A stretch of 64,000 nucleotides of DNA, from NCBI RefSeq assembly GCF_000967195.1, contig NZ_KQ033871.1:900401-964400 (forward strand). The letters are read 5' to 3'. The stretch comes from Lactobacillus kullabergensis. Its GTDB lineage: Bacteria; Bacillota; Bacilli; Lactobacillales; Lactobacillaceae. How positions within the stretch are numbered: the stretch's first letter is position 1; each line of letters starts with the position of its first letter. A model generated the notes under the pieces. That model was not told the origin of the DNA. It ran no database searches and was given only the letters and a program-made list of their open reading frames with translations. Below are positions 39,998-47,380 of the stretch, piece by piece. Position numbers and translations under genes: made by a program.

Positions 39998-40026
39998 TTG
40001 ACACAAAAGGGTTTTTGATTGATAAT
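39998..40026 (+). promoter_or_regulatory. Promoter of the LysR-type regulator
   Basis: TTGACA (39998-40003), a 17-base spacer, GATAAT (40021-40026): a perfect -35 and near-perfect -10. Confidence 0.7.
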
Positions 40027-40074
40027 AGCATATAAATAGAGCCATATTATTATTAAGATAGAAGGAATAATCTT

Positions 40075-41010
40075 ATGCCTAAAACAGATACAATACTCTC
40101 AACCAAATCCCTACATTATTTTTTGCAATTAATTGATACCATGAACTACACTCAAGCTGCTCAAATCCTTGGTATTACTCAACCGGCTTTAACTCAGCAG
40201 ATAAAGAAAATTGAACATGCAATCGGAACACCATTGTTTGGACAAATGGGGAAAAAGCTTTATTTGACTGAAGCTGGCAAGCAGTTGCAAACGGGAGCAA
40301 TTAAGCTGCTCGGGACTATTAACTCTGTTGTTAGCGATATACAGGAGTTTACTCAGGCTGACAAAGGCAATATTGCAATTGGTGTTTTAGAAAGCGTCAA
40401 TTCTGATCTTCTTAGAAAATTTTTGGTTGAATTTAATAACAATTATCCCAATATAACTATCAGTGTTTCTTATTTCAATCGTAAAGATCTTTGGTATAAT
40501 CTTGATAATAATTTGGTTGATTTAGCAATGCTTTATCTTCCCGAAACTACTAAAAGGAGTCAGGCGAATTTACAAAATCAATACGAATTAATGAAAGTTA
40601 CTCAAGACAAATTAATTATCCTAACTCACGATAAAAGTGTTGAAGCAGGGAAGTCCTATCCAGTTTCTAAGTTTTTAGGAAAGAAGTGGGTTCTTTATCC
40701 AGATAGCTTTTATTTAACTCAGATACTTAAAAACAAGCTCGGCAGTAAGGTGAATGTAAGAAATGGTCTGAACGTTCCTTTAACTTTTACTTCTACCAAG
40801 GAGATGGTTGAGACAGCGCAAGATACAGGCTATGATACAATTGTAAGTGACTCTTATTACCGCCTAAATCAAAGTGAAATTAATTTGGTACCTGTATTTT
40901 TAAAAGGCATCAAAAAATTCACAATTTCACTTATTTATCGAAAGGGTAAAAAAGAGGTTCCACGTATACAAAACTTTTTGAAAGAATTTAAAAAGTTTTT
41001 AGAAGACTGA
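40075..41010 (+). CDS. LysR-family transcriptional regulator
   Basis: A 311-residue regulator with an N-terminal winged helix-turn-helix (about 8-67, with MNYTQAAQILGITQPALTQQ) and a periplasmic-binding-like effector domain (about 95-305). LysR regulators usually control a divergent neighbour, but here the upstream gene is parC and the downstream gene ppaC is on the same strand. The target is therefore unknown. GAAGGAAT precedes the ATG. Confidence 0.88.
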   Translation: MPKTDTILSTKSLHYFLQLIDTMNYTQAAQILGITQPALTQQIKKIEHAIGTPLFGQMGKKLYLTEAGKQLQTGAIKLLGTINSVVSDIQEFTQADKGNIAIGVLESVNSDLLRKFLVEFNNNYPNITISVSYFNRKDLWYNLDNNLVDLAMLYLPETTKRSQANLQNQYELMKVTQDKLIILTHDKSVEAGKSYPVSKFLGKKWVLYPDSFYLTQILKNKLGSKVNVRNGLNVPLTFTSTKEMVETAQDTGYDTIVSDSYYRLNQSEINLVPVFLKGIKKFTISLIYRKGKKEVPRIQNFLKEFKKFLED

Positions 41011-41139
41011 TGTTGCCACATAATCTTGTAAGTTCTTTTGCTGTCAGACAAAAATTTATAATTTGTTCTGTCAAGAATAGCCTTTATTAGGTAAACTAAT
41101 TATATAAGTAAAATTTTAAAAAGAAAAAGAGGAAATCTA

Positions 41140-42069
41140 ATGGAAAAAGAATTGGTCTTTGGTCACCAAAATCCTGACACAGATGCAATTGGGACAGCGA
41201 TAGCTTATTCATATTTGCAGAATAAGCTGGGTTACAACACTGAAGCGGTTGCTTTAGGCGAACCTAATGATGAAACAGCTTTTGCATTAAAGAAGTTTGG
41301 TTTTGAAGCACCAAGAGTGATCAAAACAGCAGCAAATGAAGTTAAAGAAGTAATGCTTGTTGATCATAATGAACCACAGCAAAGTGTATCAGACATTGAT
41401 CAGGTTACTGTAACTCATGTTGTTGATCACCACAGAATTATGAATTTCAACACCAGTATGCCTTTATTTTATCTTGCTGAACCGGTAGGTTGTACTAGTA
41501 CAATTATGTTTGGTCTCTATAAGCATTTTAAAGTTGAAATTCCTAAGAATATTGCTGGTATTATGCTTTCTGCCATTATTTCTGACACATTATTGCTAAA
41601 ATCACCAACAACTACTGATAGAGATAAAAAAGCCGTTAAGGAACTTGCTGAAATTGCTGGCGTAGATTACGAAAAATACGGCTTGGAAGAATTAAAAGCT
41701 GGAACTAATATAGCAAGTAAATCAGAAGAAGAACTAATCGATTTAGATGCCAAATCATTTGAATTAAATGGCAAGAATGTACGAGTAGCTCAAATTAATG
41801 TGGTTGACTTGCCAGAAGCATTAGAACGCAAAGAAGCCTTCCTGAAAACTATGAAAGATTCAGCAAATTCAGAGGGCTACGATTTGTTTATGCTGCTTAT
41901 AACTAATGTACTCGATTCAGACTCAACTGCATTAGTTATAGGTTCAGACGAAGCTTTGGCTTCGTTTGAAAAGGCATTTGGGGAAGTTAAAGATTCAGAA
42001 ATCAGTTTACCTGGTGTTGTTTCAAGGAAGAAACAGGTTGTTCCACCATTAACTGAAGCATTTAAGTAA
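41140..42069 (+). CDS. ppaC: Manganese-dependent inorganic pyrophosphatase
   Basis: A 309-residue DHH-family pyrophosphatase that hydrolyses pyrophosphate to drive biosynthesis. Metal ligands H9, D13 and D15 lie in [12 protein letters not shown]75 in LVDHNE, and the DHH motif is at 96-98. The C-terminal substrate domain carries [10 protein letters not shown] with the conserved basic residues. A -10-like TATAAT is at 41057. Confidence 0.97.
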   Translation: MEKELVFGHQNPDTDAIGTAIAYSYLQNKLGYNTEAVALGEPNDETAFALKKFGFEAPRVIKTAANEVKEVMLVDHNEPQQSVSDIDQVTVTHVVDHHRIMNFNTSMPLFYLAEPVGCTSTIMFGLYKHFKVEIPKNIAGIMLSAIISDTLLLKSPTTTDRDKKAVKELAEIAGVDYEKYGLEELKAGTNIASKSEEELIDLDAKSFELNGKNVRVAQINVVDLPEALERKEAFLKTMKDSANSEGYDLFMLLITNVLDSDSTALVIGSDEALASFEKAFGEVKDSEISLPGVVSRKKQVVPPLTEAFK

Positions 42070-42072
42070 TTT

Positions 42073-42112
42073 AAAAAGCACGAAATAGTTAAATCTATTT
42101 CGTGCTTTTTTT
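42073..42112. terminator. Bidirectional terminator between ppaC and the XRE gene
   Basis: AAAAAGCACGAAATAG pairs with CTATTTCGTGCTTTTT over 16 bases, T-rich on both strands. The right end touches the XRE stop codon. Confidence 0.92.
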
Positions 42113-42470
42113 AATCTTTGTTAATTTCCTTAGCCAAAATAATGAATGATTTACATACTCTTTCAGCTTTGTCAGGTGACATTTTTCTAAGTTCATTAAG
42201 AACCTTCTTAATAAATACAGGAGTATTATCTTGGTGATTTTCTACCTTAACTTCTTTAAAGCGGTAAGCATTCATGATAATATCTGGTGTAGTTGTATTT
42301 AAAGCTCTGGCAATTGAGTCAAGCTTTTGAATACTGATGTTTTGATTCTTTGTTCTTTCCAAACGAGAAATAAAGTTAACCGATAAGTCACTTAATTCAG
42401 CAAGATCCTCCTGGGTCAACTTTTGTTCGCGCCGCCTACGGCATATTTCTTTTCCTAAATTTATACTCAT
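42111..42470 (-). CDS. Cro/CI-type (XRE) transcriptional regulator
   Basis: A 119-residue protein with an N-terminal helix-turn-helix (about 8-62: LTQEDLAELSDLSVNFISRL) and a helical C-terminal part that could mediate dimerisation. No neighbouring phage genes are present. A perfect inverted repeat 37 bases upstream suggests it represses itself. It sits beside the inferred replication terminus, and no partner toxin is visible. Confidence 0.85.
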   Translation of the reverse strand: MSINLGKEICRRRREQKLTQEDLAELSDLSVNFISRLERTKNQNISIQKLDSIARALNTTTPDIIMNAYRFKEVKVENHQDNTPVFIKKVLNELRKMSPDKAERVCKSFIILAKEINKD

Positions 42471-42506
42471 GGAATAAATTCAACCCTTTCAAAAAAATAA
42501 TTCCAT

Positions 42507-42535
42507 ATTCTATAATAACAGATTAATTATAGAAT
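42507..42535. promoter_or_regulatory. Probable autoregulatory operator of the XRE gene
   Basis: ATTCTATAAT, a 9-base spacer, ATTATAGAAT: a perfect 10-bp inverted repeat. Both arms contain -10-like hexamers, so a bound repressor would cover the promoter. Confidence 0.6.
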
Positions 42536-42753
42536 TGAACAATAAAACAAAAATAATAATGAATAAAACACTTGCTTTTGGCAAAATTATACTCAAACTA
42601 AATGTTTTAAACTATACCCCACATAGTATTGTAAGCTATTTTTTGGAAAAATAAAATAAAAAAGCACCAATTAATTAAACTTAAAGTGAAAAAGGAAAGA
42701 GTGGCAAATATTATATCAAAGCGTGCATTCGCTTGCTAGAGGGGCAAGTAGAA

Positions 42754-42820
42754 AAGCGCTTAAGTGAAAAAACAAAATCCAATTGTTTTTATATATTTAT
42801 CAATTGTAGAAAGCGCTTTT
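42754..42820. repeat. Paired AAGCGCTT boxes
   Basis: AAAAGCGCTT (near 42753) and AAAGCGCTTTT (near 42810) are self-complementary boxes about 57 bases apart. Between them lie two CAATTG palindromes. The second box fits a cre site at 12 of 14 positions. No gene lies downstream within 1 kb on either side except xre. Function is unknown. Confidence 0.35.
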
Positions 42821-43124
42821 ATTTATATTTTTACACTTATAACATAAAAACTTTAAATAAATCAATTAATATTGGATATGATAAAAAGGGTTTAGTAATT
42901 ATTTAATTTACAAATTTCACAAACAATAAGTTTTATTTTGTATAAAGTAAAATAAAATTTTTCTTTCTAAAATTATGGATTTTTTATACAATAAAAAATT
43001 TATTCAAAAGCAAATTTAATGACAACAAAAATAAAAAGTTAGTTCTCCAATTACTAATTTAATTCAATAAATTAGATATACTTTGGTGAAGATAGAGTGG
43101 AGTCAAATGTAGCTGCTTTTATTG

Positions 43125-43157
<33 letters not shown>

Positions 43158-43321
43158 AAAATAAAAAAATTAAAAGAGAGCTTATGAGATTGAGACAAGA
43201 TTTGCCATACACAAAAACAATTTTGTTTTGAGATTGTTACAGGTCAATTGAGAGCTCGTTAAAATCAAAATCAATGCATAATTTAATCAGTTGTACATTG
43301 AATTGTCATTAAGCCTCCTTT

Positions 43322-43364
43322 AAAACGACTTGAACTTTTTATTGATGAAAGTTTGAGTTGTTTT
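43322..43364 (+). other. Strong RNA hairpin (+ strand) of unknown function
   Basis: AAAACGACTTGAACTTT and AAAGTTTGAGTTGTTTT form 17 consecutive base pairs as plus-strand RNA, three of them G-U. On the minus strand those three positions become A-C mismatches. This asymmetry suggests a plus-strand transcript. The T-rich end could make it a terminator, but no gene lies upstream on this strand. Confidence 0.45.
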
Positions 43365-43544
43365 GTTAATAATACTGAAAGCTAAAAAGTCACACTAATA
43401 TTTTTTTATGAAGTCATATACGAATAGTTTTGATAATAGTTGAGTAATAATGGTCAAAATTTCAATTTTAAGTATAAAAAGTCTGCTCGCATAATTTTTT
43501 TCAAGTTACAAATATGTGTTTGATATTAAACAATTTTTTAGTTG

Positions 43545-43574
43545 CTTTCATTAAAACTATAATTTTAATGAAAG
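43545..43574. other. difSL-like recombination site beside the XerS-like gene
   Basis: A perfect inverted repeat: 12-bp arm CTTTCATTAAAA, 6-bp centre CTATAA, 12-bp arm TTTTAATGAAAG. This is the arm-spacer-arm geometry of tyrosine recombinase core sites. The centre AAAACTATAATTTT equals the core of streptococcal/lactococcal difSL as I remember it. It is 288 bp upstream of the XerS-like start codon. Confidence 0.65.
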
Positions 43575-43862
43575 GTATTAAATTAAGAAACAAGTCCAAC
43601 TTTTTTGTATTAGTTGGTTGATTTTTAGCAAAACTGAATATGGTCTTTAGATAGGTTTCAATTAAAGTAGAAATTTCTATTTCAAACTTTTTAAAAGATT
43701 TATCCTAAAATATCAAAGCAGTATTTTGTTTCATTAAATGTAATTTTCGACTTTTCCTCTCCTCTATCCCATAACAAGTATACACGACACAAACATACAT
43801 TCTAGTTTTGTTTTATAATGAATCATATAACTTAAAAATTGAAGCTAGGAGAAATTTATTAC

Positions 43863-44951
43863 GTGGAAACAAAGAAATATTTAGATCTAATTGATGAAGA
43901 ATTAAATAAAATGCCTGATTTTGTTAAAGAATACAATTTTGGCACAAGTCACTCTTTAGCTACATCCTATCAGTATCTAACAGAAATAAGAAGATTTTTT
44001 GACTGGCTCCGTCATGAAGGCATTTCAAAGGCTGAAAATAACAAAAGTATTGAAACTCAAACTTTAGCTCACCTGCAACGCAATGACATCATGCTTTACA
44101 TTAATTATTTAGGTCACACCAAGAATAAGCAAGGCAACTTGAATTCGCCTACAACAATAAATCGGTCTATTAATGCCTTGAGATCTCTTTTCAAGTTTTT
44201 AACCATTACTGCTGACAATATAAATGGCAAACCCTACTTTGAACGCAATGTCATGCTCAAAATTGATTCTCTTAATAACACAAAAACTTTAAACTATCGG
44301 GCTCATGTTCTTGAATCGCACATGTACACAGGAAAATTAAAATACCAGTTTTTGGATTTTATTGAAAATAATTATGAATTTAAATGCAATAAGCATGCGT
44401 TACCAGCTTTTAAAGCAAATAAAGAACGCGATATGGCAATTATTGCTTTAATTTTAGGAACTGGAATCAGAGTTTCTGAGTGCGCAGGAATTGATTTGCC
44501 AGACATTAATTTTAAAAAGGCTACGTTGGACGTAACCCGCAAAGGTGGCCAACGAGACAGCGTGCCAATTGCTGAATGGACGTTGGTTTACATCAGAGAG
44601 TATAAGAAAATAAGAAAGCAGCGTTATTTGGCAGTCAAAAGCGATTCAGCGTTTTTCTTGACTCGCTGGCATAATAAAACACGTCGGATTACCACAAGTG
44701 CTATCGAGAAAATGGTCAATAAATATTCAGCTGCTTTTGGTCATCCGCTCACTCCTCATAAATTACGTCATACAGTGGCTTCTGAACTATATGGGGTAAC
44801 CAAAGACCAAGTGCTGGTAGCTCAGCAACTGGGCCAAAAAGGAACTTCAGCAACCGATTTATATACTCATGTTGATCAAAAAAAGCAGCGTGCTGCTTTA
44901 AATGAGATTTCAAAAACAGATAAAAAGAATAGTGATCACAAAGGGGCTTAA
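43863..44951 (+). CDS. xerS: XerS-like tyrosine recombinase
   Basis: A 362-residue tyrosine recombinase closest, by pattern, to XerS, the single recombinase of streptococci and lactococci. Shared stretches are YLTEIRRFFDWL, KERDMAIIALIL, VTRKGGQRDSV and LTPHKLRHTVAS. Catalytic residues are R203, K227, H299, R302 and nucleophile Y334; the usual second His is Q325 (QQLGQKG instead of LGH). The start is taken as GTG 43863 after TAGGAG; frame upstream to 43839 contains that site. TATAAT at 43814 may be the -10. A third Xer-type gene alongside xerC and xerD. Confidence 0.85.
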   Translation: METKKYLDLIDEELNKMPDFVKEYNFGTSHSLATSYQYLTEIRRFFDWLRHEGISKAENNKSIETQTLAHLQRNDIMLYINYLGHTKNKQGNLNSPTTINRSINALRSLFKFLTITADNINGKPYFERNVMLKIDSLNNTKTLNYRAHVLESHMYTGKLKYQFLDFIENNYEFKCNKHALPAFKANKERDMAIIALILGTGIRVSECAGIDLPDINFKKATLDVTRKGGQRDSVPIAEWTLVYIREYKKIRKQRYLAVKSDSAFFLTRWHNKTRRITTSAIEKMVNKYSAAFGHPLTPHKLRHTVASELYGVTKDQVLVAQQLGQKGTSATDLYTHVDQKKQRAALNEISKTDKKNSDHKGA

Positions 44952-44968
44952 TACAAAGCCTTTTTTTA
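44941..44968 (+). terminator. Terminator of the XerS-like gene
   Basis: GGCTT pairs with AAGCC and is followed by T7. It overlaps the stop codons of both converging genes. Confidence 0.65.
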
Positions 44969-45604
44969 TTCAAATTTTGTTTGCCAGTTAGAACTTTGAT
45001 TCGCTTCAAAACACATTTTTATCTCTGCTGAAGAATTTCGTGGCAATGATAAAGGTGGTAAATTATCAAGTTCGAAAAATGAACATTTATCAGTTTCGGT
45101 ATTCTTTGAAAACTTTCCACCCAAGTCTTTACACAAAAAGATGACGTTACAAACATTGATAGGTCTTTCAATTCGCTCTTTATCATAAATATTAGTTGAA
45201 TGATTGTTCACTGCAATAATTTGTTTAACTTCAATTTTATGCCCGGATTCTTCTTCGGCTTCTTTTATACAGTTTTCTTTAACGGTTATGTTAGGTTCAC
45301 ACCAACCACCAGGCATTGACCATAAATTATCTGTAGTTTCTTTAACCAGTAAGATTTTTTGTTTATTGAAAATTGCAGCTCTAGTAGAAACTTTAGGTGT
45401 CTGGTACCCATCATCATTACTAAACAAGCCTTTAACAACATTTATTGATAGTCCAGTTTTTGCTGCCATCATTTCAGTGGCAATCTTTCTTACTTGTTCG
45501 TAACGCTCCCTATCAAAACGATCATAACCATATTCTATACCGTTTTGAGCAATACTCTGTAACTCTACAGCCCATTTGGTTATCTGATCCATTTGCTTTA
45601 TCAT
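44966..45604 (-). CDS. Nudix hydrolase with NUDIX_N domain
   Basis: A 212-residue protein with an N-terminal helical domain (about 5-60, YGYDRFDRERYEQVRKIA) of the type fused to some ADP-ribose/nucleoside-diphosphate hydrolases, then a Nudix domain. The Nudix box reads GGWCEPNITVKENCIKEAEE with ESG; the REUxEE core is KEAEEE, which still supplies the metal-binding glutamates. The substrate is unknown. It converges on the XerS-like gene and may be cotranscribed with nothing else. Confidence 0.85.
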   Translation of the reverse strand: MIKQMDQITKWAVELQSIAQNGIEYGYDRFDRERYEQVRKIATEMMAAKTGLSINVVKGLFSNDDGYQTPKVSTRAAIFNKQKILLVKETTDNLWSMPGGWCEPNITVKENCIKEAEEESGHKIEVKQIIAVNNHSTNIYDKERIERPINVCNVIFLCKDLGGKFSKNTETDKCSFFELDNLPPLSLPRNSSAEIKMCFEANQSSNWQTKFE

Positions 45605-45626
45605 ATATATCCACCCACTTCTGTAA

Positions 45627-45655
45627 CAAAAAAAGCAATCTTGTGAAAGGTTGCT
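45627..45655 (-). terminator. Terminator of the second degV gene
   Basis: On the minus strand AGCAACCTT pairs with AAGATTGCT around TCAC, followed by a T-run. Confidence 0.85.
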
Positions 45656-45656
45656 C

Positions 45657-46535
45657 TTATTTAGTCAAATCTATTTTATCTATGTCAATCATCCAACCAA
45701 TTGCAAAAGACTTTTCTCCTAGATGCGTGGCAATAACAGGGCTAAATTTCGTAACGGAAATGTTTTGCTCTGGAAATTTTTCTGTTAAAAATGCTTTAGC
45801 TTCGTCTACCTGACTGCTATCATTGGAATCAATAATAAAGAGCTTGATTTTATCTTTATAAGGCAATTGATCTATTTTTTTTACCGTTAATTTTTTAATT
45901 TTGATAAAAGCTCGTTTCATAGAACGAATTTTGTCAAAAGCTACTATATTGCCGTCTTTGAAAGTAAGCAGAGGCTTGATATTTAGCATAGATCCGATAA
46001 AAGCACTGGCATTGCTTAGGCGCCCTCCTCGACTTAAATTGTTTAAATCATTAACTACGAATATTTCATCAATAGTTGAACGAATTTTTTCAAGTCGAGC
46101 TAAAATTGTATCCAGATCAAGACCATTTTTTATCATTTTAGCTGCTGCCAAAACCAAATTACCTTGTAAGCGAACAGTCATTCTTGTGTCAATAGCATGT
46201 AAATTATATTTCGGATGATTTTCTGCAATATTACATAATGTTTGATAAAAACCAGAAATCCCGCTGGAAAGTGTAATAGCAATAATAGCTTCATAGCCTT
46301 CATTATTTAGGCGATCAAAAAGGCGTATCAAATCGCCTGTGCTTGGCTGAGAAGTTTTGGGAAAATCTGCTCCCTCTCTCTGCATTTTGAAAAGTTGATC
46401 AGAAGTAATATCAACATTTTCTAAATACTCTTTTTTACCTATAATAATTGGAATTGAAACAACAATAATGTTATTTTTTTCTGCCTCTTGTTTTGTAATG
46501 GCGCTAGTACTATCAGTAACTAAAGCAATCTTCAT
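45657..46535 (-). CDS. DegV-family fatty-acid-binding protein (second copy)
   Basis: A 292-residue DegV protein: opening IALVTDSTSAITKQE, TSQPSTGD near residue 62, the switch NLSRGGRLS near 167, and late SPVIATHLGEKSF. It shares fold and motifs with the DegV protein at 23614 but is clearly different in sequence, so it probably binds a different fatty acid. It follows a MarR gene, a common pairing with lipid genes. Confidence 0.9.
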   Translation of the reverse strand: MKIALVTDSTSAITKQEAEKNNIIVVSIPIIIGKKEYLENVDITSDQLFKMQREGADFPKTSQPSTGDLIRLFDRLNNEGYEAIIAITLSSGISGFYQTLCNIAENHPKYNLHAIDTRMTVRLQGNLVLAAAKMIKNGLDLDTILARLEKIRSTIDEIFVVNDLNNLSRGGRLSNASAFIGSMLNIKPLLTFKDGNIVAFDKIRSMKRAFIKIKKLTVKKIDQLPYKDKIKLFIIDSNDSSQVDEAKAFLTEKFPEQNISVTKFSPVIATHLGEKSFAIGWMIDIDKIDLTK

Positions 46536-46574
46536 CTAACTTACCTTTCGCTTTTGTCTGTACAACATACAAGA

Positions 46575-46580
46575 ATTATA
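46575..46580 (-). promoter_or_regulatory. Extended -10 promoter of the second degV gene
   Basis: Minus-strand TATGCTATAAT holds TATAAT with an upstream TG. No good -35 is visible. Confidence 0.5.
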
Positions 46581-46610
46581 GCATAAAAAAATAAGTGTTT
46601 CGACTATCAA

Positions 46611-47024
46611 CTATAGAGAACTTGTTCTCTCAGCTTTCTGTACCAGTTTAGTAAAAGTTTGGTCAAATGCTCTTATTTCTTGCTCTGTTAAACCATGTAA
46701 AAGTGATGCTTCTATCTCTTTTAAAACATTTCTCAGTTCAGAAATTTTTTTCAACCCCAGATCATTTAACAGAACTGTTTTGCTTGAGTCACTTTCTGAC
46801 CTTCTAATTGTTACAAAACTCATGGTTTTCTTTTGCTGCAATTGTCTGCTTAATGTTGAAAGTGATATTTTTAATTTTTCAGCTAAATCTCCCATTTTTA
46901 AAGCAGTATTACCATTATGGTAAAAATAAAGCAAAATTCTGGTTTGCGAAAGATTTAACCCACACTTTTTATTTATTTCGTTTTTAATATTTCCAGCAAT
47001 TGTGCTAAAAGATAAAACGTCCAT
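46611..47024 (-). CDS. MarR-family transcriptional regulator
   Basis: A 137-residue winged helix-turn-helix regulator. The recognition region MGDLAEKLKISLSTLSRQL (about 42-60) and wing with RRSESDSSKTVLLNDLG are typical, although the usual Asp-x-Arg wing motif is altered. It probably represses itself or the adjacent degV gene. AAAAGGTAG precedes its ATG. Confidence 0.88.
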   Translation of the reverse strand: MDVLSFSTIAGNIKNEINKKCGLNLSQTRILLYFYHNGNTALKMGDLAEKLKISLSTLSRQLQQKKTMSFVTIRRSESDSSKTVLLNDLGLKKISELRNVLKEIEASLLHGLTEQEIRAFDQTFTKLVQKAERTSSL

Positions 47025-47380
47025 TTAACTACCTTTTCTGATTAAAACAAAACATAAAAATATTTTATAAACATAAATTTAAGCAATATTAAAAGCATGA
47101 AAATGCATAAAAAGCCAAACGAAAAGTTGTGAAACATTCATGCTTAATTGTATAGTAGTATTTGTTACTATTATTTTTAGCTTATAAATATTTATGTTGA
47201 TAACTTTAAATCTATATTACCAGTATATCAGTTTTTTGCAATGATTTCTTTAGTTAATCAAAAAATGATTACTATATAATTAGTAGTACTCTATTTTAAG
47301 ATTATAAATAAAAAATATTTTAAACAAGCACTTATTGCCTAATACTTGGTATAATAGAAAGCGTGTTTTGAGGTGATATT
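47025..47380. other. Divergent promoter region between marR and rqcH
   Basis: 356 bases without a gene. It contains a near-perfect inverted pair, TTATAAACATAAAT (47065-47078) and ATTTATGTTGATAA (47190-47203), as possible regulator sites, and an extended -10 TTGGTATAAT (hexamer 47350-47355) for rqcH. Confidence 0.5.
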
